From: UBA3478 sp964217345
GTDB lineage: Bacteria; Bacteroidota; Bacteroidia; Flavobacteriales; Flavobacteriaceae
NCBI GenBank assembly: GCA_964217345.1
Contig: CAXPJI010000050.1
Coordinates: 1-62,966 of the forward strand
Length of the DNA: 62,966 nucleotides
Reading direction: 5' to 3'
Shown here: positions 8,050 through 17,105 of the stretch, piece after piece
Numbering within the stretch: the stretch's first letter is position 1
Layout: each line of letters starts with the position of its first letter
Made by a program: the position numbers and the translations under genes
Notes under the pieces: generated by a model
The model's input: only the letters and a program-made list of their open reading frames with translations
Database searches by the model: none
Told to the model about the DNA's origin: nothing

Positions 8050-9557
8050 AAAGGCATATCGTCATCGTCATCAGAAAATGCGTCTGATATCGAGGGTCGA
8101 ATTTGACTAATATCGTCATTCATTTTTGAGGCAAATTCAAAAGGTGAATCATGACGATCGAGATTATCAAACTTACCGAGTGACCCGATAAACTTCAGAC
8201 GAATATTATCTAATCCCCCATTACGGTGCTTGGCGATGATCAGCTCTGCTTGACCTTCAGTAGGTGACTGCTCTTCATCATCCCATTCTTCAATTTTATA
8301 GTATTCTGGTCTATAAATAAAAGAAACGATATCGGCATCCTGCTCAATGGCTCCCGATTCACGAAGGTCAGAAAGTAATGGTCGCTTCGAGCCTCCTCTT
8401 GTTTCAACGGCACGAGATAACTGTGAAAGTGCGATAACAGGCACATTCAATTCTTTTGCAAGTGCTTTAAGGTTTCTAGAAATCGTCGAAATTTCTTGCT
8501 CTCGGTTACCTCCCTTTTGACTAGAGCCCGCTGTCATCAACTGTAAATAGTCGATGATAATTAGTTTTATATCATGTTGAGAAGCTAAACGTCTTGCCTT
8601 AGCTCTCAAATCAAAAATAGAAAGTGAAGGAGTGTCGTCAATATAAAGTGGAGCCTTTTCTAAAGCCTTAACCTTAACGTTTAACTGTTCCCACTCATGC
8701 TTTTCTAACTTACCCGTTCTAAGTTTCTCAGACCTTAATCCAGTTTCGGAAGAGATTAATCGTGTAATTAACTGAACTGAAGACATCTCTAGTGAGAAGA
8801 AAGCCACAGGCTGACCCGAATTCACAGCAATGTTTCGAGCCATAGATAATGTAAGTGCCGTTTTACCCATACCCGGACGCGCTGCAATGATAATCAAATC
8901 ACTCGGTTGCCATCCTGAGGTAACAGCATCTAATCGCTCAAATCCAGAGGCAATACCGCTTAAACCTTCTTTATTCGAAATCTCCTCAATTTTTTTCTTC
9001 GCCCGAATTACCAAATCTTGAGCTGACTCAGCAGAACGCTTCAAGTTTCCTTGAGTCACCTCATAGAGTCGAGCCTCCGCTGAATCGAGTAAATCAAAAA
9101 CATCCTGATTATCCCCATAAGCCTCTTCAATGATCTCGGTAGAGATTTTAATCAGGCTACGCTGAACAAATTTTTGCAAAATGATTCGTGCGTGAAATTC
9201 AATGTGAGCCGAAGAACCTACCGCACGAGAAAGATCAATTAAGTAATAATCCCCGCCGACCTTTTCTAACTTATTTTTTTGCTTCAACAAATTAGAAACG
9301 GTAAGAATATCGATGGGCTTAGTCTCTTGAAATAAATCGTAAATGGCTTCAAAAATATGTTGGTGAGCTTCTACATAGAAAGCCTCTTTATGTAGAATAT
9401 CGATCACCTCATCTACCCCCTTTTTATCGATTAACATCGCCCCAAGTACGACTCGCTCAAGATCTACCGCCTGCGGTGGTAATTTACCTCGCTCCAATGA
9501 AATAACCGGGTTATTACCCGATGTATTCTGCGTACGATTAGGGTTAGGACTATTCAT
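8046..9557 (-). CDS. dnaB: Replicative DNA helicase DnaB
   Basis: This hexameric 5'-3' replication fork helicase has about 503 residues: the N-terminal helical domain (PPQAVDLERVVLGAMLIDK), a linker, then the RecA-like domain with Walker A ARPGMGKTA, Walker B IIIDYLQLM and the DLRESGAIEQDADIV segment. There is no intein in the usual insertion sites. The ATG at 9557 follows the accA stop by one base; a start at 9584 would overlap accA and add nine unconserved residues. The acidic tail (DDDDDMPF) resembles the exposed partner-binding tails of replication proteins. Confidence 0.97.
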   Translation of the reverse strand: MNSPNPNRTQNTSGNNPVISLERGKLPPQAVDLERVVLGAMLIDKKGVDEVIDILHKEAFYVEAHQHIFEAIYDLFQETKPIDILTVSNLLKQKNKLEKVGGDYYLIDLSRAVGSSAHIEFHARIILQKFVQRSLIKISTEIIEEAYGDNQDVFDLLDSAEARLYEVTQGNLKRSAESAQDLVIRAKKKIEEISNKEGLSGIASGFERLDAVTSGWQPSDLIIIAARPGMGKTALTLSMARNIAVNSGQPVAFFSLEMSSVQLITRLISSETGLRSEKLRTGKLEKHEWEQLNVKVKALEKAPLYIDDTPSLSIFDLRAKARRLASQHDIKLIIIDYLQLMTAGSSQKGGNREQEISTISRNLKALAKELNVPVIALSQLSRAVETRGGSKRPLLSDLRESGAIEQDADIVSFIYRPEYYKIEEWDDEEQSPTEGQAELIIAKHRNGGLDNIRLKFIGSLGKFDNLDRHDSPFEFASKMNDDISQIRPSISDAFSDDDDDMPF

Positions 9558-9558
9558 T

Positions 9559-10512
9559 CTATTCTTGGTATACTCCCATATCACAATACTTCTGCATACG
9601 CTCTTTGATTAGTTGCTTTACAGTAAGTTCTGATAGTTCTTTGTGGGTTTTGGTAATTTTCTTTCTTAAGGTTTCAAACATAAGTGCACGGTTAGCGTGT
9701 GCTCCTCCTAGCGGCTCCTTGATGATCTCATCAATAAGAGTCATCTTTTTCATGTCTTTAGCCGTAAGCTTCAGTGCTTCAGCAGCACGTTCTTTATACT
9801 CCCAACTACGCCATAGAATAGATGAACAAGACTCTGGAGAAATCACTGAATACCATGAATTCTCAAGCATCATTACACGGTCTCCAACTCCGATACCTAA
9901 TGCTCCTCCAGAAGCACCTTCTCCAATAATAAATACCTGAATCGGTACTTCTAAACGAGACATTTCTAAAATATTGCGTGCAATGGCCTCACCTTGCCCA
10001 CGTTCTTCTGCTTCGATACCAGGATAAGCACCTGGAGTGTCAATAAAGCTAATTACAGGAATACCGAATTTTTCTGCTGACTTCATCAGACGAAGCGCTT
10101 TTCGGTATCCTTCAGGATTCGCCATACCAAAGTTTCGGTACTGACGTGTTTTTGTATTATATCCTTTTTGCTGACCGATAATCATGTAAGATTGGCCATC
10201 TATTTTACCGAGTCCACCAATCATTGCTTTATCATCTCCGACCGAACGATCCCCATGTAACTCTAAGAAGGTATCTCCACAAAGCGCTTTGATATAGTCC
10301 ATAGTGTAAGGCCTGTTAGGGTGTCTTGATAATTGAACACGCTGCCATGGAGTTAGACTTCCGTAGATTTCTTTCTTCTTATCGGCTAGCTTTTCTTCAA
10401 TTTTTTGGCAGGTCTCGCTAACATCTACTTCGCTTTCTTCACCAATCATTTGGCATTTCTGAAGCTGTTCTTCGAGTTCTTTTAAGGGTAATTCAAAGTC
10501 TAGATATTCCAT
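9559..10512 (-). CDS. accA: Acetyl-CoA carboxylase carboxyltransferase subunit alpha
   Basis: This 317-residue subunit pairs with AccD to transfer CO2 from biotin to acetyl-CoA, the first step of fatty acid synthesis. Characteristic stretches are HPNRPYTMDYI, FLELHGDRSVGDDKAMIGGL, PVISFIDTPGAYPGI and IGEGASGGALGIGVGDRVMM, the crotonase-fold oxyanion region. Length is normal. It lies one base upstream of dnaB on the same strand and 46 bp downstream of the permease gene, so it is likely part of a minus-strand run beginning at tgt. accD is not in the window. Confidence 0.97.
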   Translation of the reverse strand: MEYLDFELPLKELEEQLQKCQMIGEESEVDVSETCQKIEEKLADKKKEIYGSLTPWQRVQLSRHPNRPYTMDYIKALCGDTFLELHGDRSVGDDKAMIGGLGKIDGQSYMIIGQQKGYNTKTRQYRNFGMANPEGYRKALRLMKSAEKFGIPVISFIDTPGAYPGIEAEERGQGEAIARNILEMSRLEVPIQVFIIGEGASGGALGIGVGDRVMMLENSWYSVISPESCSSILWRSWEYKERAAEALKLTAKDMKKMTLIDEIIKEPLGGAHANRALMFETLRKKITKTHKELSELTVKQLIKERMQKYCDMGVYQE

Positions 10513-10558
10513 AAAGAAATAGTTAGTTTTCAGTTAAGTCGAAAGACAAATATACACA

Positions 10559-11641
10559 TTAACGCTTTGCTCTCGATAACAATAAGGTAGCAAGTGACCC
10601 GAAAAATAAAACCGGAAGAGAAACGGCCCAAAACGGTGAGAAACCGGCCTGTTCGGCTAATGTTGCAAACACCTTATCGAAGAATACATATACAAAGGCA
10701 ATAGCTATACCAAAGGCGAGATTAAGACCTAAACCTCCCCTTCTCTTAACCGAAGAAACCGCTACGGCAATGAGTGTCAAAATATAGGCCGAAATGGGTA
10801 TGGCCCATCGTTTATATTTCTCTAAGACATAAGTATTTACTGTTGGACTACCCCTTCTTTTTTGATCTCGAATAAATTGATTGAGTTCAAAGAGATTTTT
10901 AGTCTCAGCGATGTAAGAAACGGGCATTAAATCATCAATTGTAAATTGAAACACCGTGTCTAAACGGCTCTTTTGATAGATGACTTCTTTCTGATCTTCA
11001 AAGATTCGTTTTTTATAGGAGGTTAATCGGTAGGTAGAATCTGCCACCATAAATCGAATGTTGGCAGAAGACATCTTGTATTTTAATTGACCAATCGAGT
11101 CAAATTCTTCGAGAGTGAAATTATATCCGATCAGTCGCTTAGGGTCGAAATAGCTTACATACACAAACTGATTATCATCAACCTGATTAAAGATATTTCG
11201 AGTGTTTCGATCTTCTTTGTTGTTGTGAAAATAACGGCTCTCAAATCGGTGATAACCTGCACTTGCCTTGGGAACAAAGAAATTTCCCATCGCAAAAATT
11301 AGTATGGCAACGAAAGTGGCCCCTATGAAATAAGGTCTGAGAAAGCGACGGTATGACACTCCTGAACTGAGAATAGCAACAACCTCGGTGCGCGCAGTCA
11401 ATCGTGAGGTAAAAAAGATAATCGCCAAGAATAACAAGATTGGCATCAGCATATTACCCAGTACTAAAGTGAAGTTGAGGTAATAATCAATAACCTCGTT
11501 CATAGGTACCTGATTATCAATGATCTTATTAATCTTCTCGGCTAACGATGCTAAAATCCCAATAGGAATAAAGAGAAAGAGGATACCAAAAAAGGTAAGT
11601 AAGTATTGTTTTAATATGTAGCGATCAAGTAAGGTAAGCAT
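10559..11641 (-). CDS. LptF/LptG family lipopolysaccharide export permease
   Basis: This 360-residue inner-membrane protein opens MLTLLDRYILKQYLLTFFGI, the conserved start of YjgP/YjgQ proteins. Three hydrophobic segments precede a periplasmic domain (roughly 125-255, beta-jellyroll in the family), and three more helices follow at the C-terminus. LptF and LptG together extract LPS from the inner membrane with the LptB ATPase. Bacteroidota usually carry two such genes, and sequence alone does not tell me which one this is. It follows tgt by one base, a common flavobacterial arrangement. Confidence 0.9.
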   Translation of the reverse strand: MLTLLDRYILKQYLLTFFGILFLFIPIGILASLAEKINKIIDNQVPMNEVIDYYLNFTLVLGNMLMPILLFLAIIFFTSRLTARTEVVAILSSGVSYRRFLRPYFIGATFVAILIFAMGNFFVPKASAGYHRFESRYFHNNKEDRNTRNIFNQVDDNQFVYVSYFDPKRLIGYNFTLEEFDSIGQLKYKMSSANIRFMVADSTYRLTSYKKRIFEDQKEVIYQKSRLDTVFQFTIDDLMPVSYIAETKNLFELNQFIRDQKRRGSPTVNTYVLEKYKRWAIPISAYILTLIAVAVSSVKRRGGLGLNLAFGIAIAFVYVFFDKVFATLAEQAGFSPFWAVSLPVLFFGSLATLLLSRAKR

Positions 11642-11642
11642 C

Positions 11643-12767
11643 TTACAGTCGTTTACTCATTTTCTCAACCATCACTTCTTTCCAGTCGTAGAAATCTCCC
11701 TCAATAATATGTGCCCTTGCCTCACGCACCAGCCATAGATAAAAACTAAGATTATGAAGGGTAGCAATTTGCTTTCCTAAAAATTCATTCGAAGCGAACA
11801 AATGACGTAAATAGGCTTTACTGTAAGTGGTGTCTACGTAAGAAAGTCCTTCAGAATCGATGGGTGAAAAATCATCCTCCCATTTTTTATTTTTAATATT
11901 TATGGTTCCCTCAGAGGTAAACAACATTCCATTTCTCGCATTACGGGTGGGCATCACACAATCAAACATATCGATACCTAGGGCAATATTCTCTAATAAG
12001 TTAATCGGAGTACCAACTCCCATTAGATAACGAGGCTTGTCTTCAGGTAGTATTTGACATACTACATCGGTCATTGCATACATATCCTCTGCTGGCTCAC
12101 CTACAGAAAGACCTCCGATCGCATTACCTACAGCACCGACAGAGGCAATATACTCCGCTGACTTTTCTCGAAGCTTAGGGTAAACCGAGCCTTGAACAAT
12201 AGGAAAAAAAGCTTGAGAGTAACCGTATTTATAAGGCAACTTGTCAAGTGCCTCAATACAACGATCGAGCCATCGATGCGTCATGTGCATTGATCTTGCA
12301 GCATAATTATACTCACAAGGATATGGTGTACACTCATCAAATGCCATGATAATATCCGCTCCAATAGTTCGCTGAATTTCCATGACATTTTCAGGGGTAA
12401 AGAAATGCTTTGATCCATCTATGTGCGACTTAAAATGAACCCCTTCTTCTTTGATTTTACGATTAGCAGCAAGCGAATACACCTGGTATCCTCCACTATC
12501 GGTGAGCATGGCACGATCCCATCCAATAAACTTATGAAGACCTCCAGCTTTTTCAATGATATCAGTACCTGGACGCAGGTATAAATGATAGGTATTCCCT
12601 AGAATAATATCCGCATTGGTATCTTCTTTGAGTTCGTGTTGATGAACCCCTTTTACCGTACCAAGAGTACCTACGGGCATAAAAATGGGGGTTTGCACCT
12701 CGCCGTGATCGGTTACAAATGTAGCCGCCCGGGCCTTTCCACATTTTGATTGTATCGTAAAATCCAA
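11643..12767 (-). CDS. tgt: tRNA-guanine transglycosylase without zinc-site cysteines
   Basis: This 374-residue enzyme swaps guanine-34 of GUN anticodons for the queuosine precursor preQ1. Catalytic features are present: TDSGGYQVYSL with one Asp, GGLSVGEP in the base pocket, and the nucleophile region GIDMFDCVMPTRNARNG. The usual CxCxxC zinc ligands near residue 302 are absent: the aligned stretch reads SPIDSEGLSYVDTTYSKAYL, although the later His (ATLHN) is kept. I checked this against the nucleotides at about 11830-11870. Family membership is certain; loss of metal is inference. A QueD-type gene at 51648 is consistent with a queuosine pathway. Confidence 0.95.
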   Translation of the reverse strand: MDFTIQSKCGKARAATFVTDHGEVQTPIFMPVGTLGTVKGVHQHELKEDTNADIILGNTYHLYLRPGTDIIEKAGGLHKFIGWDRAMLTDSGGYQVYSLAANRKIKEEGVHFKSHIDGSKHFFTPENVMEIQRTIGADIIMAFDECTPYPCEYNYAARSMHMTHRWLDRCIEALDKLPYKYGYSQAFFPIVQGSVYPKLREKSAEYIASVGAVGNAIGGLSVGEPAEDMYAMTDVVCQILPEDKPRYLMGVGTPINLLENIALGIDMFDCVMPTRNARNGMLFTSEGTINIKNKKWEDDFSPIDSEGLSYVDTTYSKAYLRHLFASNEFLGKQIATLHNLSFYLWLVREARAHIIEGDFYDWKEVMVEKMSKRL

Positions 12768-12809
12768 ACTAAGCTATTAAAACGTAAAGATAATGGTTAC
12801 TTTTGACCG

Positions 12810-12817
12810 CAAATGTA
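12810..12817 (-). promoter_or_regulatory. Candidate -7 element for tgt
   Basis: On the minus strand this reads TACATTTG, a full match to TAnnTTTG, about 43 bp upstream of the tgt ATG. A TTG (12843-12841) lies 23 bp upstream, at the long edge of the accepted spacing. On the plus strand TACTTTTG at 12798-12805 may serve the divergent transketolase gene in the same way. Confidence 0.5.
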
Positions 12818-12823
12818 CTACTG

Positions 12824-13666
12824 ATGAATCTAACTCACCTCAACGATTTTACAACTCAAGTAAGAAGAGATATCGTTCGTATGGTACACCAAGTAAATTC
12901 GGGACACCCTGGAGGATCACTTGGATGTACAGAATTTTTAGTTGCACTCTATCAAGAGATCATGGAGCGCAAAGAGGGATTTGATATGGATGGTATTGGA
13001 GAAGATCTATTTTTCCTCTCTAATGGTCACATCTCTCCCCTATTTTACAGTGTGCTTGCTCGTAGCGGATATTTCCCTATTTCAGAACTAGCTACCTTTC
13101 GTAAAATCGATTCGAGACTACAGGGACATCCTACAACACATGAAGGTCTTCCCGGGGTTAGAGTCGCTTCAGGTTCATTAGGCCAAGGGCTATCTGTGGC
13201 GGTCGGTGCCGCCGAAGCCAAAAGGCTCAATAATGATCCCCATTTGATTTACAGTCTTCATGGAGATGGTGAACTTCAAGAAGGTCAAAACTGGGAGGCT
13301 ATCATGTATGCTTCAGCTAAGAGTATCGATAATTTAATCGCAACGGTAGATTACAACGGGCAACAAATTGATGGTAGCACTGATCAAGTATTATCTCTTG
13401 GTAATCTCAAGGCTAAATTTGAAGCTTTCGATTGGACCGTAGTAAGTATCGAAAAAGGGAACGACCTAGAAGCCATCGTTGAAGGCCTTGAAAAAGCTAA
13501 ATCATTAACCGGCAACGGAAAACCGGTTGTAGTTTTACTTCATACTGTTATGGGTAATGGTGTAGACTTTATGATGCACACTCACGCATGGCACGGCAAG
13601 GCTCCTAATGATGAGCAACTACAGTCAGCACTCGAACAAAACCCTGAAACTTTAGGCGACTATTAA
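12824..13666 (+). CDS. Transketolase, N-terminal (thiamine diphosphate-binding) subunit
   Basis: This 280-residue subunit carries the TPP/Mg half of transketolase: NSGHPGGSLGCTEFLVALY at the start, the GHISPL segment, GSLGQGLSVAVGAA, and the metal site HGDGELQEGQNWEA. It exchanges two-carbon units in the pentose phosphate pathway together with the next gene. The ATG at 12824 replaces a TTG at 12803 that overlaps the probable promoter element. It ends in TAA, and the partner starts 12 bp later in its own frame. This is the normal two-gene form seen in Bacteroidota, not a frameshift. Confidence 0.94.
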   Translation: MNLTHLNDFTTQVRRDIVRMVHQVNSGHPGGSLGCTEFLVALYQEIMERKEGFDMDGIGEDLFFLSNGHISPLFYSVLARSGYFPISELATFRKIDSRLQGHPTTHEGLPGVRVASGSLGQGLSVAVGAAEAKRLNNDPHLIYSLHGDGELQEGQNWEAIMYASAKSIDNLIATVDYNGQQIDGSTDQVLSLGNLKAKFEAFDWTVVSIEKGNDLEAIVEGLEKAKSLTGNGKPVVVLLHTVMGNGVDFMMHTHAWHGKAPNDEQLQSALEQNPETLGDY

Positions 13667-13678
13667 AAAGACAATCCC

Positions 13679-14629
13679 ATGAATTATATTAATCAAGGAT
13701 CAAAAGATACAAGAAGCGGTTATGGAGATGCTATGACCGAACTAGGAAGAAATAACCCTAATGTAGTCGCTCTTTGCGCTGACCTAGTAGGTTCTTTGAA
13801 AATCCAACCCTTTATTGATGAGAATCCCGAAAGATTCTTTCAAGTTGGGATTGCTGAGGCTAACATTATGGGAATCGCAGCTGGGCTAACCATCGGAGGT
13901 AAAATTCCATTTACAGGAACCTTTGCCAATTTTTCAACGGGTAGGGTATATGATCAAATCAGACAATCGATCGCTTACTCAGGTAAAAATGTAAAAATTT
14001 GCGCATCACATGCGGGTATTACATTGGGAGAAGACGGTGCCACTCATCAGATTTTAGAGGATATCGGAATGATGAAAATGCTACCACATATGGTAGTAAT
14101 TAACCCTTGCGATTACAATCAAACCAAAGCCGCTACTCTTGCAATTGCTGAATACGACGGCCCTGTATATTTAAGATTCGGACGACCTGTCGTTCCAAAT
14201 TTTACCGAAGCTAATGGAACCTTTGAAATTGGAAAGGCTCTTTTACTTGAAGAAGGAACCGACGTAACCATTGTAGCTACGGGTCACCTAGTTTGGGAGG
14301 CATTACTTGCTGCAGACGAGCTTTCTAAAAAAGGAATCTCAGCAGAGGTAATCAATATTCATACGATTAAGCCCCTCGATGAGGAAGCTATTTTAAAATC
14401 GGTAGCCAAAACAGGTTGTTTGGTAAGTTGTGAAGAGCATAATTACCTTGGAGGTCTTGGGGAGAGTATCTCAAGAGTACTTGTTGAAAATCATCCAGTA
14501 CCCCAAGAATTTGTAGCTACCAAGGATACTTTCGGAGAAAGTGGAACCCCCGCCCAACTAATGAAAAAATACGGACTTGATTCGACTGCCATAGTTGCAG
14601 CGGCCGAAAAAGTTCTGAAACGAAAATAA
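13679..14629 (+). CDS. Transketolase, C-terminal subunit
   Basis: This 316-residue protein supplies the pyrimidine-binding and C-terminal domains of transketolase. Visible landmarks are STRSGYG-like entry (DTRSGYGDAMTELGRNNP), the TPP-activating Glu in QVGIAEANIMGIAAGL, SHAGITLGEDGATHQ and a C-terminal domain with EEHNYLGGLGESISRVL. It is translationally close to the N-terminal subunit (12 bp gap) and is followed after 8 bp by an outer-membrane protein gene. The related 1-deoxyxylulose-5-phosphate synthase is excluded because that enzyme is a single, longer chain. Confidence 0.94.
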   Translation: MNYINQGSKDTRSGYGDAMTELGRNNPNVVALCADLVGSLKIQPFIDENPERFFQVGIAEANIMGIAAGLTIGGKIPFTGTFANFSTGRVYDQIRQSIAYSGKNVKICASHAGITLGEDGATHQILEDIGMMKMLPHMVVINPCDYNQTKAATLAIAEYDGPVYLRFGRPVVPNFTEANGTFEIGKALLLEEGTDVTIVATGHLVWEALLAADELSKKGISAEVINIHTIKPLDEEAILKSVAKTGCLVSCEEHNYLGGLGESISRVLVENHPVPQEFVATKDTFGESGTPAQLMKKYGLDSTAIVAAAEKVLKRK

Positions 14630-14637
14630 CCATAATC

Positions 14638-15219
14638 ATGAAGAAAATCTTATTAATCACTTTTCTGATATTCAGCACCACATTAAGTTTTGCTCAAGAA
14701 AAAAACTCTTGGGGAATCAAAGGTGGACTTAATTATAATTCAAATGGAGATTTACTTAATGAGGTTAGTGGAATCAAGGAAAACCCGAAATCGAATACCG
14801 GATTTCATTTTGGTTTTTATAAAAAAATACAAGTATTAGGCTTTTTCTTGAGACCTGAGCTCGTATACACAGAAACGACTTCTGATTACAATGGTCAAGA
14901 ATTAAACCTTTCCAAAATCGATCTACCTTTCAATCTTGGTTCTGGTTTTATTGGGCCAACCTACATTTTTGCAGGTCCGAGTTTTCAATATATCCTGGAT
15001 GGAGAATTTGATGGAATCGATGCTCAAAGTGGATTAAAAGACATCACCCTTGGAGCTAATTTTGGTATTGGTCTTAAAATCAATAAGCTGGCACTAGATT
15101 TACGCTACGAGAGAGGATTAAATGAAAAAGAAACTCGTTTCGTCGAGCAAAATGTTGATGGTATAAACATCGATTTAAGACCAAGTCAATTAATCCTTAG
15201 TCTATTCATCGAATTATAG
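14638..15219 (+). CDS. Outer membrane beta-barrel protein, PorT-like
   Basis: This 193-residue secreted protein begins with a signal peptide (MKKILLITFLIFSTTLSFAQ, cleavage after AQ) and continues with alternating short strands such as WGIKGGLNYNSNGD, TGFHFGFYKKI, FFLRPELVYTET and LALDLRYERGLNE, typical of an eight-stranded barrel of the PorT/OMP_b-brl_2 group. Such proteins are common in Bacteroidota and mostly uncharacterised; PorT itself is part of the type IX secretion machinery, but I cannot claim that here. It follows the transketolase genes by 8 bp and converges on the FKBP lipoprotein with one base between stops. Confidence 0.8.
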   Translation: MKKILLITFLIFSTTLSFAQEKNSWGIKGGLNYNSNGDLLNEVSGIKENPKSNTGFHFGFYKKIQVLGFFLRPELVYTETTSDYNGQELNLSKIDLPFNLGSGFIGPTYIFAGPSFQYILDGEFDGIDAQSGLKDITLGANFGIGLKINKLALDLRYERGLNEKETRFVEQNVDGINIDLRPSQLILSLFIEL

Positions 15220-15220
15220 A

Positions 15221-16162
15221 CTAATCGTCACAATCATCGCCGTCACCATCATTATCAGCATCATAATAGCTCGAAGAATCGTGGGGATCTAATCCAAGAC
15301 TTATCTCACATTTTGTTGGGGTACCATCACCATCATCGTCAGCATCTAAGAAATCATTCGCTACAGGTAGCCTATTCTCATTTTCGTAATCCTCGTCGGT
15401 ATTATCATCATAGAGATAACCATTACCATTGCGATCTTCCAGAATAGATAAAATTCCGTCTCCATCGTGATCGGTAGCTAAAGCTTCGATAAGGGTAATC
15501 TCAAAAAATATCGGACCATATTGAGGTATATCGGCAGTGATGGTATTGTATGAGGCCATTGCTGACGGAAAGAAAATAAATCCGTGACCAGGATTAATCG
15601 CTGTAAAAGTTCCGTCTAAATTCTCCTGTACGCCTTCAGAAGCTTTAAAAAAGGGAACCCCTTCTGCAAATCCTCTAAATCCTTGAAAAGGAGCCTGAAT
15701 GGTAGCTAAATCAAACCAAGAGCCTCCTTGTTTTACCTCGTCGAAAATACTGAGGTCTAAGTTTCGTCCTGTGTACTGAACATATACTGAATCAGCAACA
15801 CTCGGCTGATTACCTACTCCTGGGTTCACCACAAAATAATAGAGATTATGAGGAACTCCATTTTCGATTTCGTCAGTAGTATAATCGGCCTCATCCAAAT
15901 CAAATTCTGATGGGCGGATGTTAATCGAGGTCGTACCTAAACGACTATCATCCCATAAAGAAATATCTCCATCTGCTACTTCTGAAATTGAACCTTCTCT
16001 GTAAGCGTGTCCTTTCAAAAAATTAATCAAAGCCTCATCATTTACTGCTCTTATAGAATCGAGCTTTGCAGGAGGTACAGAGACCACTCCAGATAAAGGA
16101 TTATCCTTCTTACAGGACACTAAAAATGCAATTACAGATAATAAGAGTAGTTTACGAAGCAT
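15221..16162 (-). CDS. FKBP-type peptidyl-prolyl isomerase lipoprotein with acidic calcium-type repeats
   Basis: This is a 313-residue lipoprotein from the ATG at 16162: MLRKLLLLSVIAFLVSC gives a lipobox with the acylated Cys at 17. An FKBP-like domain follows (about 120-230: DSVYVQYTGRNLDLSIFDEV, then FAEGVPFFKASEGVQ, PGHGFIFFPSAMASY). The C-terminal 80 residues are a run of Asp-rich repeats (TDHDGDGILSI, DADDDGDGTPTKCE, DADNDGDGDDCDD) like thrombospondin type 3 or EF-hand calcium loops. Likely a periplasmic or surface folding catalyst. A longer frame to 16228 exists but lacks the signal at its N-terminus. The isomerase active site was not verified residue by residue. Confidence 0.82.
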   Translation of the reverse strand: MLRKLLLLSVIAFLVSCKKDNPLSGVVSVPPAKLDSIRAVNDEALINFLKGHAYREGSISEVADGDISLWDDSRLGTTSINIRPSEFDLDEADYTTDEIENGVPHNLYYFVVNPGVGNQPSVADSVYVQYTGRNLDLSIFDEVKQGGSWFDLATIQAPFQGFRGFAEGVPFFKASEGVQENLDGTFTAINPGHGFIFFPSAMASYNTITADIPQYGPIFFEITLIEALATDHDGDGILSILEDRNGNGYLYDDNTDEDYENENRLPVANDFLDADDDGDGTPTKCEISLGLDPHDSSSYYDADNDGDGDDCDD

Positions 16163-16239
16163 CGAACCTTGAATAATTAAGGCGGCAAGATACAATTTTC
16201 CCCTATTTTTGTTAGTGAGACTTAACACCTTTTAACACA

Positions 16240-16611
16240 GTGCGTATTGATAAATATTTATGGGCTACTCGCTACTTCAAGACTCGTTCTATGGGGAGCA
16301 ACGCTTGTAAGAATGGAAAAATTCACATTAACGACCAAGTTGCTAAACCCTCAAAGGAAGTATTTCCCGGTGATCGTATTCGTGTTAGAATCGATCAAAT
16401 AAATTACGAATTAGAGGTCCTCGACCTGCCTAAAAGCCGAGTTGGAGCAAAACTGGTAGATCAATACCGAAAAGACCATACCCCGAAGGAAGCCTTTGAA
16501 CACAGAGAATTCGCAAAACTTTCTCAAGAATATTATAGACAAAAAGGAGAAGGGCGTCCGACCAAAAAAGATCGACGTTCTCTTGAAGCATATACCTCAG
16601 AACCCGAATGA
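16240..16611 (+). CDS. S4-domain RNA-binding protein (Hsp15/HslR type)
   Basis: This 123-residue protein begins at GTG 16240 with MRIDKYLWATRYFKTRS, the entry to an S4 RNA-binding fold; GKIHINDQVAKPSKEVFPGD continues it. The C-terminal half is basic and polar. HslR-type proteins bind free 50S subunits carrying nascent peptidyl-tRNA after heat stress. A TATTTTTG element at 16204-16211 fits a promoter. The 3' end overlaps the phosphoribosyltransferase by 4 bp, so the two are translationally coupled. No ATG is available in frame near the start. Confidence 0.87.
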   Translation: MRIDKYLWATRYFKTRSMGSNACKNGKIHINDQVAKPSKEVFPGDRIRVRIDQINYELEVLDLPKSRVGAKLVDQYRKDHTPKEAFEHREFAKLSQEYYRQKGEGRPTKKDRRSLEAYTSEPE

Positions 16612-17105
16612 AAGAACTTATCCTAGATCATCAAAAGATTGCGCACACCATACGTCGAATCGCTTTTCAAATTCTCGAAACTTACTCCGATGAGTCTGAA
16701 ATTATCATCGCAGGTATTCAAGGTTCAGGTAGCTTACTGGCAGAAAAAATTGCCCTTGAATTAAGAAAAATCGATGAGTTAGAAATTAAAGTGGTGAACG
16801 TTTCATTAGACAAACATCAACCAGGAAATCAGTCACCTGAATTAGATATCGATGCTATACACCTGAAGGACAAAGCAGTTGTTCTTGTTGATGATGTACT
16901 GAATTCGGGAGCTACTTTAATGCACGGATGTCTTCCCTTTCTGCATGCCGGTGTTAAAAAATTAAAGACCGCTGTTCTCGTTAATCGAAATCATAAAAAA
17001 TTTCCGATCAAAGCCGATTTCAAAGGTCTTTCACTATCCACATCATCCTACGAACACATAGAAGTGGTTTTCGAAGAAAATAACGACCGAGCTTACTTAA
17101 AGTAA
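16608..17105 (+). CDS. Phosphoribosyltransferase family protein (PyrR-like)
   Basis: This 165-residue protein has the type I PRTase fold: a hood region, the pyrophosphate loop GIQGSGSLLAEKIA, and the PRPP-binding signature VVLVDDVLNSGATL. It resembles PyrR and small flavobacterial PRTases found beside aroK. Whether it salvages uracil or another base, or regulates, is not readable. It overlaps the S4 gene upstream by 4 bp and converges on aroK with a 9-bp overlap. No RNA-binding attenuator site was seen nearby. Confidence 0.82.
   Translation: MKELILDHQKIAHTIRRIAFQILETYSDESEIIIAGIQGSGSLLAEKIALELRKIDELEIKVVNVSLDKHQPGNQSPELDIDAIHLKDKAVVLVDDVLNSGATLMHGCLPFLHAGVKKLKTAVLVNRNHKKFPIKADFKGLSLSTSSYEHIEVVFEENNDRAYLK

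Noticed and set aside
8046..9557. Intein or insertion in dnaB
   Set aside because: The chain is of standard length and the Walker regions are uninterrupted.
12824..14629. Transketolase split by a frameshift
   Set aside because: Both halves end and begin cleanly with a 12-bp spacer, and the two-subunit form is normal in Bacteroidota.
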